NCBI RefSeq assembly: GCF_016904675.1
Contig: NZ_CP070228.1
Span: forward strand, 744,001 to 808,000
Reading direction: 5' to 3'
DNA from: Arcanobacterium phocisimile
Lineage (GTDB): Bacteria > Actinomycetota > Actinomycetes > Actinomycetales > Actinomycetaceae
Length of the DNA stretch: 64,000 nucleotides
The position numbers were made by a program, and so were the translations under genes. This document shows, in pieces, positions 19,501-26,984 of the stretch (position 1 is the first letter of the stretch; every line of letters starts with the position of its first letter). The notes under the pieces were generated by a model. The model made no database searches. It was not told the DNA's origin and saw nothing but the letters and a program-made list of their open reading frames with translations.

Positions 19501-20123
19501 AACGAGATATGCTCGGACTTTATGTTTCTGATCATCCATTGTCGGGATTGGAAGCGTTTCTTGATCGGGCTGCTGACCACACCATTTTGGGTATCCAAAA
19601 CGATGAGAACCCGGTAGATGGACATATTGTGACTGTTGCGGGTTTGATTACGGCCGTCCAAACTCGTATTTCGCAAAAGAATGGAAAGACGTGGGCTACC
19701 GCAACTATCGAGGATTTCACTGGCTCCATTGAAGTGAATTTCTTCCCGGCTACTTACCAGTCGGTCTCACAGTTTTTAATCCCAGATTCCGTGGTCACGA
19801 TCAAGGCTCGCATGTCGGTTCGTGACAGTGGGGTACAGCTAAACGCGATGGATATGAAAGTTCCGCAGTTAGCTGGTATTGCCGAAGATTCACCGCTGGA
19901 TATTCAGATCCCGGAACGCATGCTTACTCAACAGATGATGCGTAAACTTGCCGATACCTTAGCTCAGCATCCTGGCAAAGCTCCGATTCGAGTGCACGTT
20001 CGGCAGATGGGGAAGACCACTGTTGTCCAGCTTCATGATTCCTATGCGGTCCAAGTCAATCCTGCATTGCTTTCTAGTTTGCGTGTCTTGCTGGGGAAGA
20101 ACGCACTAATGATGGACCAATAG
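16572..20123 (+). CDS. dnaE: DNA polymerase III alpha subunit DnaE
   Basis: Replicative C-family DNA polymerase, 1183 residues, full length. The N-terminal PHP domain begins HLHVHTDYSLLDG; the palm holds the catalytic pattern PDIDVDFDDRRRDEV (around residues 415-430) after GPGRGSGAGSMVAY. The fingers and tandem HhH region follow, then a C-terminal OB fold (VAGLITAVQTRISQKNGK near residue 1025). The short dnaE1-type architecture is as expected for the main actinobacterial replicase. It appears to be monocistronic, with a leaderless-type promoter and a strong bidirectional terminator. Confidence 0.98.
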   Translation: MAGKNFAHLHVHTDYSLLDGAAKINKLVAEVARLEQPAVAITDHGYLFGAYEMYKAATAAGIKPIIGLEAYMTPGTSRFDQTRQLWGTEAQRSDDVSARGAYTHMTLLSENNTGMHNLFRMNSLASLEGQMGKWPRMDRELLETYHDGLIGTAGCPSGEIQTRLRLGHWDEALKAAGELQDIFGKDNFFVEVMDHGLEIERRVQKDLIKIARIIGAPLIATNDSHYVKREDRDIQDAMLCINSGSTLMDPDRFKFDGDGYYIKSSEEMWRQFEDLPEAVENTLLIAERCNVSFQTTADGISYMPAFPVPPGEDETSWFINQVEAGLMKRYNGSIPQHVRERADYEVGVITSMGFPGYFLVVSDYIKWAKEHGIRVGPGRGSGAGSMVAYALEITQLDPIKHDLLFERFLNPERVSLPDIDVDFDDRRRDEVIRYVEEKYGTDKVAQVVTYGTIKTKQALKDAARVLGMPFQMGDQLTKALPPDVQGKSIAVKDIYNQQAARYNEADEFREFVDGNAEAKRVFEFALGLEGMTRQTGVHACAVIMSSTPLTDVIPVMKRLQDGAIITQFEYPQCEELGLVKMDFLGLSNLTVIEGALANIRNNGKQAPDIDAIPLDDKETYELLGRAETLGIFQLDSPGMRQLLKQMKPDMFGDISAVSALYRPGPMGANSHTNYALRKNGLQEKTPIHPELAEALEDILGSTHGLIVFQEQVMRIAQKLAGFSLGQADILRKAMGKKKADVLQQQFKGFAQGMRDHGYSDNAINTLWDILVPFAQYAFNKSHSEAYALVTYQTAYLKAHYPSEYMAALLTSNQNNKTKVATYLADTRRMGIRVNVPDVNKSMDVYSAVGDEVRVGLSSVRNVGKNVVEGIIQTRQEKGVFTSFQDFLDKVPASVLNKRGIECLIKAGAFDSLGYSRRALVAIHEEAIEAVLPVKRNEAGGQFDLFGGLGEDNPIAQSFNVEVPDLPEWDKKEKLNIERDMLGLYVSDHPLSGLEAFLDRAADHTILGIQNDENPVDGHIVTVAGLITAVQTRISQKNGKTWATATIEDFTGSIEVNFFPATYQSVSQFLIPDSVVTIKARMSVRDSGVQLNAMDMKVPQLAGIAEDSPLDIQIPERMLTQQMMRKLADTLAQHPGKAPIRVHVRQMGKTTVVQLHDSYAVQVNPALLSSLRVLLGKNALMMDQ

Positions 20124-20168
20124 GAGAACTAGTAACAACCGTGGCCCTCCCTTAACCAGACAGAAATG

Positions 20169-20205
20169 AGTGTGCGCAGGTATCGACGAGATACCTGCGC
20201 ACACT
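20169..20205. terminator. Bidirectional terminator between dnaE and the S4-domain gene
   Basis: A perfect 15-bp stem (20169-20183 with 20191-20205) around a 7-nt loop lies between convergent genes ending at 20123 (+) and 20236 (-). It can serve both strands; T-tracts are weak on either side. Confidence 0.8.
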
Positions 20206-20235
20206 GTCATTCGTCTGGAATGAGAGCCAGATATG

Positions 20236-20463
20236 TTACGCTTCAACCACCCGAGCACGCAGTGGCTTTTGGTCAGGGTAGTGCACTTCGACAAGGTCTC
20301 CGTCGTTGAGCTTTGACGATCGGTGAGTGTTGAGCTCACCGTTGACGTAAACAAGCTCATCGATAATGATCTCGCGAGCTTGGCCGCCGGTTTCTGCGAG
20401 CCCGGCTAGTTTGACAAACTGTCCCAATTGGATAGGGAGGCGGACTGGGAATTCTTCAACCAT
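20236..20463 (-). CDS. S4-domain RNA-binding protein (YbcJ-like)
   Basis: A 75-residue protein made almost entirely of one S4 fold: IQLGQFVKLAGLAETGGQAREIIIDE is split over residues 10-35, followed by VYVNGELNTHRSSKL and DLVEV. Such small S4 proteins bind RNA, but the target here is unknown. It is the last gene of a minus-strand run; the gap to the DedA-like gene is one base, so they are cotranscribed. Confidence 0.85.
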   Translation of the reverse strand: MVEEFPVRLPIQLGQFVKLAGLAETGGQAREIIIDELVYVNGELNTHRSSKLNDGDLVEVHYPDQKPLRARVVEA

Positions 20464-20464
20464 A

Positions 20465-21025
20465 TTATTCTCCTGAATTGGACGGATTTTCTGCCTTTAT
20501 GATGTCATCACCAGCGCGTTTGCGGCGAAGGAAAAAGACTCCGTAGAGTCCGAGCAAACTAATCATGATTAGTGGTCCCCACCATGAGTAGGTTGCTGAT
20601 GCCACTGTGGCTTTCCACACGGCCCAGCCAATAGTTGAATAGATTGCAGCCCAGGCAAGGCCACCTGGAATCATCGCAGCGGTATATAGTGGCCAAGGCA
20701 TTCGCAAAATTCCAGCAGCCATGTTAGCAATCGTTTGGAAACCTACTGTGAGGAACGAGAGCGTGACGACGGGCCAACCCCGTCGTTGTACACTATGGAC
20801 TCCGTTTTGAACGCGTTCGCTCGCGAGCCAGCGAGCAAAGCGTGACGAAGATTCAGCGGTGGATCCTGGCGTTGTTACAGTGCGTTGAACAACACGCGTG
20901 ATATAACGGCCCAACCAGTAAGTTCCTTGTGCTCGGAAGAAAATAACCACGCACAGGAAAAGGAAAACTGCAAGGAATGGTCCTTCGGACATAAAATTCG
21001 AAATAATCGAAACTAAATCGCTCAT
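20465..21025 (-). CDS. DedA/VTT-type membrane protein
   Basis: A 186-residue membrane protein with about four to five hydrophobic segments. The central part (GWPVVTLSFLTVGFQTIANMAAG and PLYTAAMIPGGLAWAAIYSTIGW, about residues 84-135) matches the VTT/DedA pattern of a re-entrant segment followed by a proline- and glycine-rich helix. DedA proteins are linked to lipid carrier recycling and membrane homeostasis; the substrate here is unknown. It starts 4 nt after zur and is likely part of the same transcript. Confidence 0.7.
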   Translation of the reverse strand: MSDLVSIISNFMSEGPFLAVFLFLCVVIFFRAQGTYWLGRYITRVVQRTVTTPGSTAESSSRFARWLASERVQNGVHSVQRRGWPVVTLSFLTVGFQTIANMAAGILRMPWPLYTAAMIPGGLAWAAIYSTIGWAVWKATVASATYSWWGPLIMISLLGLYGVFFLRRKRAGDDIIKAENPSNSGE

Positions 21026-21028
21026 ATC

Positions 21029-21424
21029 TTAAGCTTCATTTGCGGAGCATTCGGCGCACAGGCCAAATATTTCGAAAGAATGGGATACCCGAGTAAATCC
21101 GTGTTCGGCGGCAACTCCATCCGCCCATTTCTCGATATTTGCGCCAGAGATCTCGATGGTCTTCCCACATGAGCGGCATACCATATGGTGGTGATGAACA
21201 GCTTCGCCACAGAAGCGGAAAAGTTGAGTTTCGGAGTTTTCAAGACGTAAAACATCAACATAACCATTGGTTGCTAGCGCTTGGAGATTGCGATAGACGG
21301 TTGCTAAACCAATAGATTCACCAGAGTTTTCGAGAAGATCATGGACCTCTTGTGCGGAGAGAAAGTTATTTTCCGTCCGTAACAGCTCCCAAATAGCTTC
21401 GCGCTGCTTCGTCATGCGTTGCAC
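21029..21424 (-). CDS. zur: Zinc uptake regulator Zur (Fur family)
   Basis: A 131-residue Fur-family repressor. The winged helix includes TKQREAIWELL and GLATVYRNLQAL (recognition helix) and the metal-binding half has HHHHMVCRSCGK and a second CxxC pair, CAEC, near the end, which form the structural zinc site. Location directly after znuB favours Zur over Fur. The start is GTG at 21424, with AAGGGG 5 nt before it; ATG 21415 is the alternative. It would sense zinc and repress the znu operon through the palindrome at 24192. Confidence 0.88.
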   Translation of the reverse strand: MQRMTKQREAIWELLRTENNFLSAQEVHDLLENSGESIGLATVYRNLQALATNGYVDVLRLENSETQLFRFCGEAVHHHHMVCRSCGKTIEISGANIEKWADGVAAEHGFTRVSHSFEIFGLCAECSANEA

Positions 21425-21464
21425 TGGTTCCCCTTATTATCGCTCGTACAGTACCCGAAACGTA

Positions 21465-22328
21465 TTATCGTCGGGCACGATATTGCTTGCCTAGTAACCC
21501 TAGTATAACTGGACGAAAAATTGCGACAAGAAGGTAAAGGCTAACAGCGTACAAAACGATTGTTGCACCGGGGGACCAAGGCTGATAATAGGTGGTGATT
21601 AGTCCAGAAGTTGCGACGACAACACCGATGAGCATCGCTAGATGCATCGTAGAACGAAAAGAGCGAGTTACCATATGTGAGATCGCAACCGGGATGATCA
21701 TTAAAGCAGACACGAGTAGCGCGCCCACAACTCGCATTGCGACCGAAACAGTAAGGGCCGCTGTGACCGCAATTAACGCTGAGAGAAACACGGTAGGCAG
21801 ACCTGAGGCGCGTGCATGTTCTTCATCTTGGCACAAAACGAACAGCGCTGGACGTAAGCCGAGCCCGATACCGAGGATAATGATTGAGAGTAAGCCGGTA
21901 AGCCAGACGTCGATTTCAGTCACGGTAGAAATCGAGCCGAATAAGTATGATGTGAGGTTCGACGTCGTTCCGCCAGCGATTCCGATAAGAATCACACCAC
22001 CTGCGATACCCCCATAAAAGACGAGAGCTAGGGCAACGTCTGCTGAGGAGTTACCTCGGTTGCGCATCCATTCGATCAGTAAAGCGCCTACAACGGAGGC
22101 GATGATGGCACCGGGAACAGCCCAAGCATCACGATTAGTAGCTTGCGCTGCGTTGGCCGCCAGCCACCCTAGCGCGACGCCGGTTAGTGCGATATGGCCG
22201 ATGCCGTCACCGAGAAGTGTTAGTCGACGTTGAACAAGATAAGTGCCGACGACGGGGGCAGTTAGACCAACAAGTACCGCTACGATCAGGGCACGGACCA
22301 TCAGGGGAGAAGAGAGCAGTTCAAGCAT
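21465..22328 (-). CDS. znuB: Zinc ABC transporter permease ZnuB
   Basis: ABC-3 family permease of 287 residues with about eight membrane segments. It shows GDGIGHIALTGVALGW near residue 36 and the ATP-binding-cassette coupling region DEEHARASGLPT around residue 165. It would form the zinc import channel with ZnuC and ZnuA. The start overlaps the znuC end by 8 nt. Manganese transport is possible for ABC-3 permeases, but the His-rich ZnuA and the Zur gene argue for zinc. Confidence 0.9.
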   Translation of the reverse strand: MLELLSSPLMVRALIVAVLVGLTAPVVGTYLVQRRLTLLGDGIGHIALTGVALGWLAANAAQATNRDAWAVPGAIIASVVGALLIEWMRNRGNSSADVALALVFYGGIAGGVILIGIAGGTTSNLTSYLFGSISTVTEIDVWLTGLLSIIILGIGLGLRPALFVLCQDEEHARASGLPTVFLSALIAVTAALTVSVAMRVVGALLVSALMIIPVAISHMVTRSFRSTMHLAMLIGVVVATSGLITTYYQPWSPGATIVLYAVSLYLLVAIFRPVILGLLGKQYRARR

Positions 22329-23046
22329 GAGTATCCTCGCATTCGCATGCTAGCGGGCTAAGATGTTCCGTCAAAGATCGTGTTTTTTCCGCGGAAAGTA
22401 GGCATCCTTGTGATACTTCATGAACCTGATCAATAATGGAACCAAGATTATAAATATCGTGTAGCACCATGACGATAGTGGTCCCAGAATTACGCAAGTC
22501 GGTAAGCGTCGTCGTGATCTGTTCGCGAGATTGGGAATCGATACCGGCAAACGGTTCATCGAGAATAAGTAGATCTGGTTCGCGCACGAGAGCTCGCGCG
22601 ATCAGTACTCGTTGTTGTTGCCCACCGGAAAATGTTTGAACCGACTCGTCGGCGCGGTGCTCTAGCCCTACAGTGCGGAGAGCTTGCAGGGCTTTCGTTT
22701 TGGCTCCCCCAGGTAGCCAGAAATGCCAGCCGTGGACGAAACCGGAAAGAACGGTTTCTAAGGCGGAGGCAGGAACTGTAGAGGCTTGTGCAACACGTTG
22801 TGGGGCATAGCCAACCCGTTGCCATGGAGTTTTACGTCCCAACGGTTGGCCAAATAACGAGATTCTGCCAGCCGAGCAGGGGATTGCCCCAACAATTGCT
22901 TTGATTAACGTTGACTTACCAGAACCGTTAGCCCCCAAGATTGCTACGGTTTTACCGGCGTCGATGGTGAGGTCGATACCGTGCAGAATCGGCACTCCGC
23001 CGAGTTTTACATGCAGTCCTTGGATGCTAACAGCTGGTTGAGTCAT
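22321..23046 (-). CDS. znuC: Zinc ABC transporter ATPase ZnuC
   Basis: ABC ATPase of 241 residues. Walker A is GANGSGKST near residue 38, the signature is FSGGQQQRVLIARAL near 140, Walker B LLILDEPFAGID near 160 and the H-loop is MVLHD. The C-terminus is acidic and cysteine/histidine-containing (ECEDTHA). It sits 4 bp after znuA, and it overlaps znuB. Sequence is canonical. Confidence 0.92.
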   Translation of the reverse strand: MTQPAVSIQGLHVKLGGVPILHGIDLTIDAGKTVAILGANGSGKSTLIKAIVGAIPCSAGRISLFGQPLGRKTPWQRVGYAPQRVAQASTVPASALETVLSGFVHGWHFWLPGGAKTKALQALRTVGLEHRADESVQTFSGGQQQRVLIARALVREPDLLILDEPFAGIDSQSREQITTTLTDLRNSGTTIVMVLHDIYNLGSIIDQVHEVSQGCLLSAEKTRSLTEHLSPLACECEDTHA

Positions 23047-23050
23047 GGGG

Positions 23051-24172
23051 TTACTTTACACACCTCATGGAGTTTGTGAGAGATTGAAGATTCTTTTCCA
23101 TAATGGAAATGTAGTCAGCGGAATCTTCACCCCGGGTTGCGGCGACGTCGAGGACAGCGAATTGTGCGCCGGTTTCCTTAGCGACAGTCTGGGCTACCTT
23201 CTCTTCACCATTAGTTGGGGTAAAGATAGTATTGATTTTCTCGGTTTCAACCAGTTTCTTAATCTCTGCAATTCGAGCTGGGGACGGTTCGAATTCTGGA
23301 TCAATTCCGGCAACGCCAATCTGCTTGAGACCGTATTCGTGTGCGAGATATCCGAAAGCTGCGTGTGTTACAACAAATGACTTTGTTTCGCAGGTTGCGC
23401 TGAAGGCGGTGTCGAATTTCTGGTCTAGGTCAGTGAGCTTAGTGATGAGAGCCTTAGTGTTGGCCTTGTAGTCCTCAGCGTTTGCTGGGTCTTTTTCACT
23501 TAGCGTGGTTGCAATTGCGTCTGCAGCCTCAGCCATGCGCTCAGGGTCGGTCCAGAAATGTGGGTCGTAGATGCCGTGGTCATGTCCTTCGTGGTCGTGG
23601 TCGGCGTGTTCGTCGTGATCTGCTTCGTGGTCGTGGTCGTGGTCGGCGTGTTCGTCGTGATCTGCTTCGTGGTCGTGATCGTGGTCGGCGTGTTCATCGT
23701 GATCTGCTTCGTGATCGTGGTCGGCATGTTCGTCGTGATCAGCATCCGACTCATGCTCATGATGATGAGCTTCACCGCCAGTTTCTTCATTTGTTAGTAA
23801 ATGAACTGACTCGCCGATGTTAATTGCGTTTGCATCTGCTGAAGCAACGGCATCGTCAATTGCCGGCGAAAGCTTTGCAAGGTAAAAGACAATATCAGAT
23901 TTTTGCATATCTGAAATTTCTTTAGGGGAGAGTTCAACGCCGTGAGCATCGGCTCCCGGTGGGGTGAGGTCAGTAATGCTGACGTGCTCGCCACCAACTT
24001 CAGATACAAGGTATGTTAGCGGATAAAAACTGGTGGTGACAGAAATCTTGCCATCCGCCGTCGTCGCTTTCTCAGAAGCGTCAGTTGAACAACCAATGAG
24101 CGCCAAAGCGCTAGCGCTAGTCAGGGCGATAAATTTTGCGAGAGTCGATACTCGGAAGTTATTTTGTGTCAT
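23051..24172 (-). CDS. znuA: Zinc-binding lipoprotein ZnuA/AdcA with His-rich repeat
   Basis: Cluster A-I substrate-binding lipoprotein of 373 residues. A lipoprotein signal with lipobox ALIGC (Cys near residue 28) anchors it outside the membrane. The fold carries VTTSFYPLTYLVSEVGG at the start, PHFWTDPERM, THAAFGYLAHEYG and GIDPEFEPSPARI, which supply the metal ligands. Between about residues 128 and 200 lies a His/Asp/Glu-rich loop built of tandem units of 12-14 residues (DHDEHADHDHDHEA type), four copies, probably a zinc scavenging or sensing loop. A Zur-box-like site lies 20-34 nt before the start. Confidence 0.93.
   Translation of the reverse strand: MTQNNFRVSTLAKFIALTSASALALIGCSTDASEKATTADGKISVTTSFYPLTYLVSEVGGEHVSITDLTPPGADAHGVELSPKEISDMQKSDIVFYLAKLSPAIDDAVASADANAINIGESVHLLTNEETGGEAHHHEHESDADHDEHADHDHEADHDEHADHDHDHEADHDEHADHDHDHEADHDEHADHDHEGHDHGIYDPHFWTDPERMAEAADAIATTLSEKDPANAEDYKANTKALITKLTDLDQKFDTAFSATCETKSFVVTHAAFGYLAHEYGLKQIGVAGIDPEFEPSPARIAEIKKLVETEKINTIFTPTNGEEKVAQTVAKETGAQFAVLDVAATRGEDSADYISIMEKNLQSLTNSMRCVK
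23590..23751. repeat. Tandem repeat encoding the ZnuA histidine loop
   Basis: About four imperfect copies of a 36-42 bp unit (on the plus strand GTGGTCGGCGTGTTCGTCGT followed by GATCTGCTTC). Copies differ at a few bases, and one or two lack a GTGGTC hexamer. Such in-frame tandem units can vary in number between strains. Confidence 0.85.
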
Positions 24173-24191
24173 ATCTTCATGTAACCGTAAA

Positions 24192-24206
24192 TGAGAACGA
24201 TTGTCA
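24192..24206. promoter_or_regulatory. Predicted Zur operator
   Basis: TGAGAACGATTGTCA is a near-palindrome (TGA-N-AA...TT-N-TCA) closely resembling actinobacterial Zur boxes of the form TGAAAAYGATTTTCA. It sits 20-34 nt upstream of the znuA start and overlaps likely core promoter bases, so zinc-loaded Zur would block transcription. Confidence 0.7.
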
Positions 24207-24301
24207 CCAGTAGCGTGCGGAATTCGTGAAGTGTGGTGGCTTTAACGTGGAGAAAACTCCCGTGACACCAACTCAAACGAGAGATTCATCTGGTGGGGAC
24301 G

Positions 24302-24307
24302 TAGAAT
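24302..24307 (+). promoter_or_regulatory. Candidate -10 box for glyS
   Basis: TAGAAT lies 58 nt before the glyS ATG. Unlike other genes here this would give a leader of about 50 nt, and glyS has its own AAAGGAG ribosome site. No good -35 is seen. Confidence 0.4.
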
Positions 24308-24364
24308 GAAAGGACAGATACCCACTGCATCATCCAGATGCAGACACTTGAAAGGAGCAGCCGC

Positions 24365-25759
24365 ATGGCCAAGCAGGCCCCATCGCGACTCGATAACGTT
24401 ATTTCACTTGCAAAACGACGCGGATTCGTCTTTCCCTCCGGAGAAATCTACGGTGGAACCCGATCTGCATGGGATTACGGCCCATTGGGAGTCGAACTTA
24501 AAGAAAACATCAAGCGTCAATGGTGGAAGGCTAATGTGACTGCTCGTGAAGATATGGTTGGACTAGATTCCTCCATCATTCTTCCTCGTGAAGTATGGGT
24601 AGCTTCCGGCCACGTCGCAACCTTCTCTGATCCGCTTATCGAATGCCAGCACTGCCATAAGCGCTTGCGCGAAGATGATCTCATCGAACAGCATGCAGAA
24701 AAGAAAGGCATCGCCGAATCCGATGTCTCTATGACCGACATCGCTTGCCCTAACTGCGGAACACGTGGTCAATGGACGGACTCAAAGCCATTCTCCGGTC
24801 TCCTGAAAACCTTCCTTGGTCCAGTCGATAACGAAGAAGGCCTACACTACTTGCGTCCTGAGACCGCTCAAGGAATTTTCGTTAACTTCCTCAACGTTGT
24901 TACTGCTTCTCGTAAAAAGCCACCGTTTGGTATCGGCCAGGTCGGAAAGTCGTTCCGCAACGAAATCACACCAGGAAACTTCATTTTCCGTACCCGTGAA
25001 TTCGAGCAGATGGAAATCGAATACTTCGTTAAGCCTGGTGACGACGAAGAATGGCACCAGTCATGGATCGATGCTCGCCTCTCATGGTATGAAGATCTTG
25101 GAATTTCCCGTGGTAACCTCCGACTCTACGAGCACCCGCAAGAGAAGCTCTCGCATTACTCCAAGCGCACAGTGGATATCGAATACCGATTCGGATTCCA
25201 AGGATCGGATTGGGGAGAACTTGAAGGTATCGCTAACCGTACCGACTTCGATCTTTCTTCCCACTCGGAGGCTTCTGGTAAGAAACTGGAGTACTTCGAT
25301 CAGGCTTCAGGCGACCGTTACACGCCATACGTTATCGAACCTTCCGCAGGTTTGACTCGTTCCCTGATGGCCTTCCTGACCGAGGCTTACACGGAGGACG
25401 AAGCACCAAACACTAAGGGTGGGGTTGATAAGCGAGTTCTTCTCAAGCTCGATCCACGTTTGGCCCCAGTCAAGGTTGCTGTTTTGCCATTGTCGCGTTC
25501 TGCTGACTTGTCGCCAATGGCTCGCGAACTTGCGGCAAAGTTACGCCGCCACTGGAATGTCGATTTTGACGACGCCGGCGCTGTTGGTCGTCGCTATCGC
25601 CGCCAGGATGAAATCGGAACTCCGTTCTGCGTCACGGTCGACTTCGATTCTCTTGAGGATCACTCGGTAACGATCCGAGATCGTGACTCCATGGAACAAA
25701 TCCGTATTCCATTGGCAGAAGTTGAATCTTATCTTGCAGGTAAACTTGTTGGATGCTAA
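24365..25759 (+). CDS. glyS: Glycyl-tRNA synthetase (alpha2 type)
   Basis: Class II aminoacyl-tRNA synthetase charging tRNA-Gly, about 464 residues, of the homodimeric type. It starts with the typical [23 protein letters not shown]. It has a four-cysteine insertion (CQHC ... CPNC, about residues 88-130), class II motif 2 around [14 protein letters not shown] and motif 3 near [11 protein letters not shown]. The anticodon-binding domain is at the C-terminus. ATG 24365 is chosen because AAAGGAG stands 7-8 nt before it. Confidence 0.96.
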   Translation: MAKQAPSRLDNVISLAKRRGFVFPSGEIYGGTRSAWDYGPLGVELKENIKRQWWKANVTAREDMVGLDSSIILPREVWVASGHVATFSDPLIECQHCHKRLREDDLIEQHAEKKGIAESDVSMTDIACPNCGTRGQWTDSKPFSGLLKTFLGPVDNEEGLHYLRPETAQGIFVNFLNVVTASRKKPPFGIGQVGKSFRNEITPGNFIFRTREFEQMEIEYFVKPGDDEEWHQSWIDARLSWYEDLGISRGNLRLYEHPQEKLSHYSKRTVDIEYRFGFQGSDWGELEGIANRTDFDLSSHSEASGKKLEYFDQASGDRYTPYVIEPSAGLTRSLMAFLTEAYTEDEAPNTKGGVDKRVLLKLDPRLAPVKVAVLPLSRSADLSPMARELAAKLRRHWNVDFDDAGAVGRRYRRQDEIGTPFCVTVDFDSLEDHSVTIRDRDSMEQIRIPLAEVESYLAGKLVGC

Positions 25760-25766
25760 TGATTCA

Positions 25767-25799
25767 GTGGTTGGTGAAGGTCCTTCCTTCACCAACCAC
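25767..25799 (+). terminator. Perfect 14-bp hairpin at the glyS/yibE-like junction
   Basis: GTGGTTGGTGAAGG (25767-25780) pairs exactly with 25786-25799 around a 5-nt loop, 7 nt after the glyS stop. There is no T-tract. It overlaps the probable 5' end of the next gene, so it may limit readthrough or control initiation there. Confidence 0.55.
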
Positions 25800-26984
25800 A
25801 CACATTCTCACTCCGGTACTTTAACTCTTACACCGGAGGATCGCCGTCGCGTGCGTTTTGCGTTGGCGTGCGTCGTGATACCCATCGCCCTACTTACGAT
25901 GCTTGGCCTATTCATATTCTGGCCGACTACGGGAACTTTGGGCGGTTCGGGATCTACTGCTATCGCATCGCGTGCGGAATTTGCTCCCGGTACAGAAAAA
26001 GTGATCGGCGAGATTAGTTTTATCGGGCAAACAGATGAGAATCGTCAGACCCCTGTAAAGATGAAAATTGACGGGGTGGAAGTTGGCGTGCACGTCCCTT
26101 ACGAGTACGTCCACAACGGCCTTGACGTTGGCGATCGCATTAACGCTATTTTTTCACCGGGACTTATTGAAACGGATACTCCATACATATTCGTCGATTT
26201 CGTCCGTGCTGTTCCGGTTTGGATTCTGATTACTCTTTATATTCTTGTTGTGCTCATTGTGGCGCGCGGAAAAGGGCTGGCAGCGGTTCTTGGCTTAGGA
26301 GTCTCGCTAGCTGTTGTTGCAGCATTCATGTTGCCGGCCTTAATGGCCGGAAAATCACCGATTATGGTGGTAATTATCGGCGCGGTATCGATGATGTTCA
26401 CGTCTATCTATTTAGCACACGGAATCTCGATTCGTACCACAACTGCGATTCTTGGCACCCTGGGTGGCCTGTTGATTACCGGAGTCGTAGCGTGGATTTC
26501 TATCGATTCAATTAACTTAACGGGCACTTACGGAGAAGAATCAGTTGGGCTGTATAGCCAACTAGGCTATCTACGTATGGATCAGATCTTGCTGTGTGGC
26601 ATGATTCTTGCCGGTCTGGGTGCGCTAAATGATGTGACAATCACCCAGGTGTCGACCGTGTGGGAATTACATGCTGCCAACCCAGCGGCCCGGCGTCGTA
26701 AAATCTTCCGGCAGGCAATGATTATTGGCCGTGACCATATTGCCTCAACTGTCTATACCCTCGCTTTCGCCTACGTCGGTTCGGCGTTGCCGCTGCTGAT
26801 GAGTGCGACGTTAGTAGATCGCGGATTTGTCGATTTCTTGATGATCGGGCAGGTTACTGAAGAAATCGTCCGCACCCTGGTAGCTTCCGTCGGTCTGGTT
26901 CTTGCAATCCCAATGACGACTGCGATTGCCACGATTTTCGCACCGGTAGCGCCGACAACCACGAAAGAGAATACTGACGAATGA
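25767..26984 (+). CDS. YibE/F-like multipass membrane protein
   Basis: About 405 residues with a short N-terminal tail containing HTHSHS, a first membrane helix (about residues 29-51) and an extracellular region up to about residue 150. A cluster of about seven hydrophobic helices with the YibE/F features ARGKGLAAVLGLGVSL and MILAGLGALNDVTITQVSTVWEL follows. The function of the family is not established. The start is uncertain: GTG 25767, TTG 25746 and GTG 25851 (behind GGAGGA) are all in frame; the His-containing tail resembles family members, so I favour an upstream start. The stop overlaps dusB by 4 nt. Confidence 0.8.
   Translation: MVGEGPSFTNHTHSHSGTLTLTPEDRRRVRFALACVVIPIALLTMLGLFIFWPTTGTLGGSGSTAIASRAEFAPGTEKVIGEISFIGQTDENRQTPVKMKIDGVEVGVHVPYEYVHNGLDVGDRINAIFSPGLIETDTPYIFVDFVRAVPVWILITLYILVVLIVARGKGLAAVLGLGVSLAVVAAFMLPALMAGKSPIMVVIIGAVSMMFTSIYLAHGISIRTTTAILGTLGGLLITGVVAWISIDSINLTGTYGEESVGLYSQLGYLRMDQILLCGMILAGLGALNDVTITQVSTVWELHAANPAARRRKIFRQAMIIGRDHIASTVYTLAFAYVGSALPLLMSATLVDRGFVDFLMIGQVTEEIVRTLVASVGLVLAIPMTTAIATIFAPVAPTTTKENTDE

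Noticed and set aside
24207-24364. T-box or other riboswitch in the glyS leader
   Set aside because: The predicted leader is only about 50 nt, with no specifier loop or TGGNACC-like antiterminator sequence.
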